This document shows, piece after piece, positions 59,244-64,000 of a DNA stretch of 64,000 nt; within the stretch, counting starts at the first letter, position 1; each line of letters begins with the position of its first letter. The DNA is taken from the IMG/VR virus record IMGVR_UViG_3300034137_000024, positions 20,652 through 84,651 of that record; one strand, 5' to 3'. The position numbers and the translations under genes are program-made. The stretch comes from a virus. Under the pieces are notes generated by a model. That model ran no database searches and was not told the DNA's origin. It worked only from the letters and a program-made list of their open reading frames with translations.

Positions 59244-59627
59244 TCAAGGCTCATCCAGAGCCAGGGCGAATGCCTCCAACGGCGTCGGCAAACCAACAGC
59301 CCGGCGCGTCAGCCCGTGATGTTCAACGGCCGACTCCAGTTCGTTGATCAGCTTGGCAGTGCTGGGCCTTCCGATGAATCCACGCAGCAGCGCTGGCGGG
59401 AGCGCGGCACACACCGCCGCCCATGCCCGCGACAGGCGCCACATACACTCAGGCGGAGCGGAAACCACCAAAACGATGTGCTGAATCCAGCTATCGTCCA
59501 ACCGAACCACAGTCGGGTTATCCGGGTCCCGGAAAAACCTAAGACGCTCAGGCATAGCCGACAGCACCAGCGAACGCAGGTGCGGCCAATCAACAACGCA
59601 CAGGCTGTCCTCTCCCAACCGAGTCAT
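59244..59627 (-). CDS. Hypothetical protein (127 aa)
   Basis: A 127-aa protein, hydrophobic-helical in the middle (RLSRAWAAVCAALPPALLRGF) and probably soluble. It overlaps the upstream gene by four bases and ends before a strong terminator. No family recognised. Confidence 0.6.
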   Translation of the reverse strand: MTRLGEDSLCVVDWPHLRSLVLSAMPERLRFFRDPDNPTVVRLDDSWIQHIVLVVSAPPECMWRLSRAWAAVCAALPPALLRGFIGRPSTAKLINELESAVEHHGLTRRAVGLPTPLEAFALALDEP

Positions 59628-59857
59628 GCAGCCTCAGCCTCAAGCGCCGCCGGAGCGGGCAGGGCAAGCACTCGGGCGCCCCGAATTTGGTGAACAGGAG
59701 CAGGGGCGTCGATCAATGCCCGGTCGACGTTGATGCGGTATGTCGTCGCAAAACGGCGCAGTGGGACGGACTGGGAAGTTTCACGGCGAGAGGCGCGACG
59801 TCCAGCGGCATAGCCGAACGCGAAGGTGGTAGCGCAAATAGCGGCGGTCAAAATCAT
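59624..59857 (-). CDS. Small protein with N-terminal membrane/signal segment (77 aa)
   Basis: A 77-aa protein with a hydrophobic start MILTAAICATTFAFGYAAG and a basic then Ala-rich tail. Coupled by a four-base overlap to the following gene. Could be a membrane-anchored accessory or exclusion protein. Confidence 0.6.
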   Translation of the reverse strand: MILTAAICATTFAFGYAAGRRASRRETSQSVPLRRFATTYRINVDRALIDAPAPVHQIRGARVLALPAPAALEAEAA

Positions 59858-59884
59858 GATGCACTCGCAACGAATTCGAGACAG

Positions 59885-59918
59885 ACAAAAACGGCAGGGT
59901 CACGAATGAGCCTGCCGC
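59885..59918 (-). terminator. Terminator after Arc-like gene
   Basis: CGGCAGG/CCTGCCG stem with a loop of about 12 bases followed by TTTTTG on the minus strand. Confidence 0.7.
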
Positions 59919-59938
59919 TTGGTTCCAGCAGCGATGAG

Positions 59939-60250
59939 TTAAGCGGCTTCGCGACCCATGACCGGATCAAGCTCGATCAAAGCAAGCAGCGCGTTGCGAT
60001 GGCGGTGTGTCAGGTCGCGGAAACGGGCGATCAATTCGCGCTCACCGGCCGAAAGCTCGGCGGCGTTGACGTGGGTGCCGGCGCGGCCTTCGTAAGCCAA
60101 GGTCCGCTCGATGCGAGCAATGATTTCAGAATTCATGCTGCGATGGTTTTCCCCCGCAACTTCGGAGATGCGATCGCGCATCCCATTCGGTAAGCGGACG
60201 ACGAACTTATCGGCACTGCGGCTATTTGTCATTTGGTATTGCTGAGACAT
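59939..60250 (-). CDS. Arc/Mnt-like ribbon-helix-helix repressor
   Basis: A 103-aa protein from ATG 60250, preceded by AAGGAAAGAG. Residues 14-45 are an Arc-type RHH domain (FVVRLPNGMRDRISEVAGENHRSMNSEIIARIERTL). The remaining part is helical and may oligomerise. It is a candidate regulator of the phage early region. Similar Arc/Mnt proteins control antirepressor or immunity genes in other phages. Confidence 0.82.
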   Translation of the reverse strand: MSQQYQMTNSRSADKFVVRLPNGMRDRISEVAGENHRSMNSEIIARIERTLAYEGRAGTHVNAAELSAGERELIARFRDLTHRHRNALLALIELDPVMGREAA

Positions 60251-60370
60251 TTTCTCTTTCCTTTCCGTTACGGCCGAAGCCGCGTATTGCTGTGGCGTAC
60301 ATTGGTAGTTTACGGGACCTAAGCGGCGTCTAGCCAGCACCTATCGGGGGGAACACCGGGGCTGGTTGGT

Positions 60371-60592
60371 TTAAGCGTTACTGCGAAGTGCGGCGCGCAG
60401 TTCGCGGTGGTCCATGTTGCGGATGTCAGTCATCCGGACGAAGTACGCCTCCCAAGCGTCCGGCGCTTCGACGATGCTCTCAGCAGGGCGGACTAGACGG
60501 GCAAACAGTTCGCGGCGAGCTATGGTGCAGAACACCAGCAAAGCCTCGCCGGCTTGGTTCGGGTTGTAGCCGTGACGTTCGGTGGTGGCCAT
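60371..60592 (-). CDS. Hypothetical protein (73 aa)
   Basis: A 73-aa helical protein (LLVFCTIARRELFARLVRP, DAWEAYFVRMTDIRNMDHREL) with no recognised motif. It lies 18 bases after the first gene of the early unit controlled by the operator at 60988. Confidence 0.6.
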   Translation of the reverse strand: MATTERHGYNPNQAGEALLVFCTIARRELFARLVRPAESIVEAPDAWEAYFVRMTDIRNMDHRELRAALRSNA

Positions 60593-60610
60593 GTAGGGCG
60601 CTCCGTGGGA

Positions 60611-60946
60611 TCAAAAATTGTAGTCGTGGAACTTGCGAGGCTTCTCTTCACGGCGGAACTTGCTGCCCTGGTTGTACCAGCGGCCATCCTTGCGCAGGTG
60701 CAGGCGGATGACTGCGGCGTCCGGTTGGCTGGTGATGATCCATTTCTGGCTGCCCTGATTCGAGCAGTGGCCGGCGAAGCCACCAACGTGAATCTCCGGC
60801 CTCCAGTTCGAATCAAGGACCGCGGACATAGCGCGCACTTCGATGATCTTGGAGGAAACTTCACGCACCACCTCGAAAGGGTCCACATCGCTGTAGCCGA
60901 TGCGATTGGCGAAGCCGGCCGGGGTAATGTTGGTTTGGTTTTCCAT
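60611..60946 (-). CDS. Hypothetical early phage protein (111 aa)
   Basis: A 111-aa protein with ITPAGFANRIGYSDVDPFEVVREVSSKIIEVRAM and an HVGGFAGHCSNQ segment, then a basic YNQGSKFRREEKPRKF end. I recognise the pattern from phage early regions without a function. It is the first gene after the repeated operator cassette (60988-61025). Confidence 0.65.
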   Translation of the reverse strand: MENQTNITPAGFANRIGYSDVDPFEVVREVSSKIIEVRAMSAVLDSNWRPEIHVGGFAGHCSNQGSQKWIITSQPDAAVIRLHLRKDGRWYNQGSKFRREEKPRKFHDYNF

Positions 60947-60987
60947 GTTCTGCTCCTGTGCAGGACTGCTCTGCTGGTAGAACTATG

Positions 60988-61025
60988 ATTGATCGAATTT
61001 GATTAACGGTCTACTGATTTCTAAG
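60988..61025 (-). promoter_or_regulatory. Early promoter cassette with operator palindrome (copy 2)
   Basis: ATTGATCGAATTTGATTAAC followed by GGTCTACTGATTTCTAAG, nearly the same as the 53297-53334 cassette. It lies 42 bases before the start of the 60611-60946 gene. Confidence 0.65.
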
Positions 61026-61076
61026 GATATGTAACATTTAATAGATTCAGACATCCCGCCAGACCCGCCGTCACCC

Positions 61077-61160
61077 TCACAGTTCGTGCAGCCGGTAAGC
61101 GCCCAGTAACTCGGCGTAAAGGTATCCGCAGCCACACTCCAGATCAGGAGAGGGCAACAT
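61077..61160 (-). CDS. Possible 27-aa Cys-containing peptide
   Basis: ATG 61160, 27 codons, with an ECGCGYLYAELLGAYRL sequence. A GTCGTGAC site lies about 80 bases upstream. No clear ribosome binding site, so it may not be translated. Confidence 0.25.
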   Translation of the reverse strand: MLPSPDLECGCGYLYAELLGAYRLHEL

Positions 61161-61285
61161 TCGGACGGGGGGCAGGGGTAGGTAGCTGGGCAGGGGATAG
61201 ATGCATGGTGTCCGCTCCGGAATTGAAGCGACCCATGCTTTCGTCACGACCTACAAAGGGGGCCGGATGCCCGTGTGGCGCCCGA

Positions 61286-61358
61286 ACTTTTCAACGGGCG
61301 CCGCTGAGGCCCGCAAACCGGAGCCGCGTGGCATCGGGTCGTCAGACTTGGTATCCGG
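61286..61358. repeat. Mosaic repeat, copy A
   Basis: A 73-base stretch (ACTTTTCAACGGGCGCCGC and on, through GTATCCGG) repeated with a few changes and small gaps at 61771-61837. It lies at the end of the 61361-61615 gene. Confidence 0.75.
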
Positions 61359-61360
61359 TG

Positions 61361-61615
61361 TCAGCCCTGGAAGAACCAGGCGAACGTGTGGCCGTGTTGT
61401 TCAAGGTGGTAGCTGCGGATCTCGACCACAAGGTCGATACCAGGTGCATTGGGTTCTGAAAGCCACCGGTGGGAACTGGCAAGACAAGGAGTGAACGGCA
61501 CGTCCAGGCGCGGGCCACAGAGCGCAGCTTTCCATTGGCCGTCTAGGGGGCCACCAATGCACAGGTAGGAACGGTCTGGGTATTCAACGAGGGTTTCATT
61601 AAGCGATAGATGCAC
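61361..61615 (-). CDS. Small phage protein with CIGGPLDG motif
   Basis: An 84-aa protein from GTG 61615 (GAGAG about nine bases upstream). The YLCIGGPLDGQW motif (18-29) and a final Trp-Phe-Phe are typical of a widespread family of small phage proteins without a known role. A one-mismatch GTCGTGAC (61653-61660) lies upstream. Confidence 0.7.
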   Translation of the reverse strand: MHLSLNETLVEYPDRSYLCIGGPLDGQWKAALCGPRLDVPFTPCLASSHRWLSEPNAPGIDLVVEIRSYHLEQHGHTFAWFFQG

Positions 61616-61668
61616 GGCGAAGGCTCTCGTGGGAAAGTCCGAGAGGCTGCCATCACGACCTACGCAAG

Positions 61669-61837
61669 CCCGGGAGCGGCGGCGTAACTGCGCGGAACTA
61701 CCCGCAGTTACCCGGCACTTGCCGGACTAAGGCCCGACGTCTTCCAGCGGCCACACGACCGACCTCGTCACTTTCAACGAGCGCCGCTGAGGCCCGCAAA
61801 CCGGGGCCGCGTGGCGTCGTAAGACTTGGTATCCGGC
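61669..61837. repeat. Composite repeat, copy B
   Basis: This gene-free stretch joins two repeat units: 61669-61770 is about 100 bases repeated at 62736-62836, and 61771-61837 repeats 61286-61358. It contains a perfect inverted repeat GTAACTGCG/CGCAGTTAC. Together with copy C it flanks the PBECR nuclease gene and the sRNA candidate. The 335 bases 61616-61951 hold no other feature apart from the unclear start of the nuclease gene. Confidence 0.8.
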
Positions 61838-61951
61838 TACGCTACTGGAACATCCAGACATCACCATGGACAGCGACGGGCTGTTGCAAACGTCTTTCTC
61901 TGGACATGGCACAATGATGACCTCACCACCGCCAAGATTGAGCGACGACGT

Positions 61952-62482
61952 TTGAGCACGGACACTCTCCTACCCAAGATTTCCGAAGTAAAGGGCCAGC
62001 CCACTTGGGTTGATAGCCATCTACCCGACCTGCGTACCCTTGCACGTGAGCTGCGTACACACGCCCTTGAAGAGGTGATTGCGGCGACCAGTCATGAGGA
62101 TGCCATCGAGGTGACAGCTCAGCACCTTGGATTTATTGACCCCGCGATCTTGTCCCTAACCGTCGAGACGCCCATGGGGGAGGTAACGATTCTGCGCAGC
62201 AGCATTTATCACATCGTCGAAAAGCGACTGGATGCCCGTGAGCGCTACGTAAGACTGGCTTTAGATACGCTTACCGGGCCGCTGGAAGTCTGGAAAGTGG
62301 CTTTCACGGACGGTACTGACCGTTTGGCTTTTATCGGCGCGTATGAATCTAAGCGGCAGATGCTAGTAAGCGTTGTGTTCTTCGAGGGCCAAATGCTGTG
62401 GAACTTCATGCACACAGACGCGAAGTCTCTCAACAAGCATCGCCATGGCGATCTGCTGTACAAGCGCTACACGCTTTTTTGA
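61952..62482 (+). CDS. PBECR-type (Barnase/EndoU/ColicinE5/RelE-like) nuclease domain protein
   Basis: A 176-aa protein if it starts at TTG 61952; the frame is open to 61826 through a repeat, and no start has a good ribosome binding site. The C-terminal 90 residues match phage PBECR nucleases: SSIYHIVEKRLDARERYVRLALDTLTGPLEVWKVAFTDGTDRLAFIGAYE, then a final H-R-K-x-Y. These domains usually form the toxic tip of MuF or polymorphic toxins; here the domain stands alone, flanked by direct repeats. Confidence 0.65.
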   Translation: MSTDTLLPKISEVKGQPTWVDSHLPDLRTLARELRTHALEEVIAATSHEDAIEVTAQHLGFIDPAILSLTVETPMGEVTILRSSIYHIVEKRLDARERYVRLALDTLTGPLEVWKVAFTDGTDRLAFIGAYESKRQMLVSVVFFEGQMLWNFMHTDAKSLNKHRHGDLLYKRYTLF

Positions 62483-62485
62483 AGG

Positions 62486-62515
62486 AAAAAAAAGGGCTAC
62501 TGGTTAAAGTAGCCC
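62486..62515 (-). terminator. Terminator of the sRNA candidate
   Basis: GGGCTACT/AGTAGCCC perfect 8-bp stem with six-base loop, followed by eight T on the minus strand. It also lies just after the convergent nuclease gene. Confidence 0.88.
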
Positions 62516-62650
62516 TCGAATTCGAAGCTTGATATTCATATACACACCCTCAAGCAGGGGTGTGGAGGTCTCACCCTACGCTGATGTTCCAGCCATCGAC
62601 GGGGTTCCTACGCCAGTTATAGCCGCTGGAGGCAACTGGTTTCGCGCTCA
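62486..62650 (-). ncRNA. Candidate small RNA (about 165 nt) beside PBECR nuclease
   Basis: Transcription from the promoter at 62657-62684 to the terminator at 62486 would give about 165 nt without a credible gene (the only ATG frames have a handful of codons). It includes a CACACCC/GGGTGTG hairpin (about 62541-62563). An RNA opposed tail to tail to a toxin-like nuclease gene and under the lysogenic operator could be an RNA antitoxin or regulator. Role inferred. Confidence 0.6.
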
Positions 62651-62656
62651 AGTACA

Positions 62657-62684
62657 ATCATATACAAGGTCACACTTGTGTCAA
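62657..62684 (-). promoter_or_regulatory. Consensus sigma-70 promoter with overlapping operator
   Basis: On the minus strand TTGACA (62684-62679), a 16-base spacer and TATGAT (62662-62657): the best sigma-70 promoter in the window. An operator-like GTCAACCAAATTTGATGAAT (62680-62699) overlaps the -35 box, so a repressor bound there would block it. Confidence 0.8.
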
Positions 62685-62735
62685 CCAAATTTGATGAATG
62701 GCCGTGATTTTCCGGGGCTTCCGATCCCGAAGCGA

Positions 62736-62836
62736 GCCCGGGCGGCGGCGGAACTGCGCGGAACTACCCGCAGTTACCCGGCGCTTGCCGGACTAAGGCC
62801 CGACGTCTTCCAGCGGACACACGACCGATCTCGTCA
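62736..62836. repeat. Direct repeat, copy C
   Basis: About 100 bases nearly identical to 61669-61770 (GCGCGGAACTACCCGCAGTT and on), lying right of the sRNA promoter and just beyond the end of the tiny-protein gene 62845. Confidence 0.85.
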
Positions 62837-62844
62837 ACCAAGCC

Positions 62845-63009
62845 TCAGTTAGTCGACCGGAGTCTGGCGGTTGCAACAAAAACCGAAAATTCTTCATTGC
62901 CAGCCCGGGTCGCTTCGCCCACCACAGTGGCAATGTTCCGACTGCCCTTCTTGGCGCGGGGTTTCGGCTTAACCTGCGATTTTGCAGGGGTACCCATCAA
63001 ATGCATCAT
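62845..63009 (-). CDS. Tiny paralogous protein B (54 aa)
   Basis: ATG 63009 with GGAG eight bases upstream; the longer frame from 63105 lacks this. The KPKPRAKKGS linker and EATRAGNEEFSVFVATARL match the tiny proteins at 49013, 63102 and 63391. Being encoded in series with two of them suggests duplication. Probable DNA- or toxin-binding role by analogy with the copy beside the YafO toxin. Confidence 0.7.
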   Translation of the reverse strand: MMHLMGTPAKSQVKPKPRAKKGSRNIATVVGEATRAGNEEFSVFVATARLRSTN

Positions 63010-63101
63010 CTTTAACACTCCATTGGGTGGTGATACCCAATACCACGCCGATGGTAAATCACCAGCAACGACACACTGACGCCGGACGGGGTCCGAGGTA
63101 T

Positions 63102-63284
63102 TCACTCAGGCTCGCCAACGGGCGACAGTTCAGACACAGGGAGTTTCCCATGCCGAGCAAAATGCTCGAGCACTGCATCACCAGCGAGACCACCCTGGCG
63201 GATGACTTCAACGTCGCTTTTGCTACCACGCTTCGTCTTTGGCACGAAGGTGGGCTGCGGGTTAACTGAAGAAACATGAGCCAT
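63102..63284 (-). CDS. Tiny paralogous protein C (60 aa)
   Basis: A 60-aa protein with GGAGG six bases before ATG. PKTKRGSKSD is followed by AGDAVLEHFARHGKLP, close to GDAKYDYFVQNGRLP of the 49013 protein. It ends in an extra acidic tail. Confidence 0.75.
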   Translation of the reverse strand: MAHVSSVNPQPTFVPKTKRGSKSDVEVIRQGGLAGDAVLEHFARHGKLPVSELSPVGEPE

Positions 63285-63390
63285 GAGCTACCTCCAATCT
63301 GTGCGCTGCACCTCGATACGTCACGGTGCCTTTTTGATTAAGACCAATGCAATTGGCGCTGGGCGCCAATCATTGCTCCGAAATACAAAA

Positions 63391-63558
63391 CTACACCTTG
63401 GGGTCAAGGATTGCAGGACATCGCCATAGCTTACCGGTGGTGATGAAATGGTTGAAATGCTTCTCACCAACCAGCGCAGCCTCCGTCACTACGAGAAGCG
63501 GCGGCCGATTGCCTTTTTTGCGGCGGGGCTTCGGCTTGTCAGGTTCGGTCAACTCCAC
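63391..63558 (-). CDS. Tiny paralogous protein D (55 aa)
   Basis: A 55-aa gene starting at GTG 63558, which lies ten bases inside the end of the HigA-like gene in another frame. KPKPRRKKGN and TEAALVGEKHFNHFITTGKL match the other three copies. The position directly after a HigA-like gene repeats the toxin-module association. Confidence 0.7.
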   Translation of the reverse strand: MELTEPDKPKPRRKKGNRPPLLVVTEAALVGEKHFNHFITTGKLWRCPAILDPKV

Positions 63559-63860
63559 CTCGGCAGCCTCGTCATCAGTTCCTGCAGACGCTGATTATCC
63601 TTTAAAGGATTCGCGTCGAGCGCTTTCTCTAATTGGTCGAATGCCTCGGTGAAAGGGCGGTGGCGATCATCGTAGTCACAGATCAATACCGCCATCACGT
63701 TGACCAGGCTGTCGAGCGGGTGGTCGTTGTCGTAGCCGGTCACCTTCTGTAACTCGTCCAGGGCAGCGACAAGCGCGTCACATTCTGCGTCGTTAGTTGG
63801 AGCGACCAGATAACGGGCCAGGTGCGGCCAGTGGATCGCAGCAAGCTCGGGAAAGTCCAT
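63549..63860 (-). CDS. HigA-like antitoxin N-terminal domain protein
   Basis: A 103-aa protein with a strong GGAGG five bases before ATG. Residues 20-75 match the HigA-type N-terminus (APTNDAECDALVAALDELQ, DHPLDSLVNVMAVLICDYDDRHRPF), but it lacks the HTH that full HigA antitoxins carry. Its end overlaps the tiny paralogue D. A HigB-like toxin is not visible in the window; it could lie beyond the right edge or be absent. Confidence 0.7.
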   Translation of the reverse strand: MDFPELAAIHWPHLARYLVAPTNDAECDALVAALDELQKVTGYDNDHPLDSLVNVMAVLICDYDDRHRPFTEAFDQLEKALDANPLKDNQRLQELMTRLPRWS

Positions 63861-63901
63861 GGCAACCTCCGAATGGTGGTGGGGAAAGCATGGCAGTTTT
63901 T

Positions 63902-63932
63902 GCCGACCCGTGCCCGTGTCGCGCCCTAAATT
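63902..63932. repeat. Dispersed intergenic element (copy 3)
   Basis: TGCCGACCCGTGCCCGTGTC then GCGCCCTAAATTTTA, about 45 bases upstream of the HigA-like gene; similar to the elements at 58782 and 61262. Confidence 0.45.
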
Positions 63933-64000
63933 TTACCCGGTGCGGCTATGCCCAGCAAATGCAGGGGAGGGGGGAGGGTAGTGGTCAGACTACGAATCAG

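Noticed and set aside
1-64000. CRISPR arrays, insertion sequences or rRNA/tRNA genes
   Set aside because: No regularly spaced direct repeats with unique spacers, no transposase, and no RNA gene signatures were seen.

Overview
The window is wholly bacteriophage DNA: a temperate, contractile-tailed (myovirus-type) phage or prophage, most probably of a Pseudomonas-like gammaproteobacterium. I infer the host from the GC-rich codon use, Shine-Dalgarno starts, a consensus gammaproteobacterial LexA box, and the Gram-negative lysis set (i-spanin plus lipoprotein o-spanin). I cannot name the phage. The first gene is cut by the left edge. I see no chromosomal housekeeping gene, tRNA, rRNA, CRISPR array or insertion sequence.

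Layout. 1-8.4 kb: small coupled genes, a periplasmic cargo gene, then a leftward replication block (TOPRIM primase/helicase, VRR-NUC nuclease, SSB, DEAH helicase) and a small HTH protein. 8.5-13.5 kb: a divergent control region, then rightward RecE-like nuclease, probable annealing protein, HU-like protein, an SOS-controlled gene, a tyrosine integrase and a DksA/TraR-like protein. 13.5-16 kb (leftward): lysis genes. 16-32 kb (leftward): tail fibre, baseplate, spike, hub, tape measure with a transglycosylase domain, frameshifted tail chaperone pair, tube and sheath. 32-49 kb: neck and head genes (connector proteins, major capsid protein, scaffold, prohead protease, MuF-like protein, portal, terminase), interrupted by a few rightward genes (virion protein, zinc-finger protein, dUTPase) and two long gene-free stretches that look like structured RNAs. 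49-54 kb: a YafO-type toxin module, a cargo lipoprotein, a ColE2-type replication initiator with a ribbon-helix-helix neighbour, and small early genes. 54-58.7 kb: a giant 1377-aa multidomain protein (HipA-like kinase region plus ADP-ribosyltransferase), probably injected with the DNA. 58.9-64 kb: small leftward genes, a PBECR-type nuclease beside a likely sRNA, and a set of tiny paralogous proteins next to a HigA-like protein.

How it fits together. Two repeated DNA signals divide the genome. GTCGTGAC lies in a fixed orientation just upstream of structural, lysis and giant-protein genes and of both RNA candidates, so it is a late-class signal (promoter element or stoperator-like site). A palindrome close to ATTGNTCAAATTTGATTAAC lies at the HTH/RecE divergent region and before integrase, the toxin module, early operons and the sRNA promoter, as expected for lysogenic repressor operators. 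The integrase and the ColE2-type replicon suggest both integration and plasmid-like replication. The best candidates for undescribed biology are the late signal and its two RNAs, the tiny-protein family with its toxins, the double-ATPase terminase, and the giant effector.
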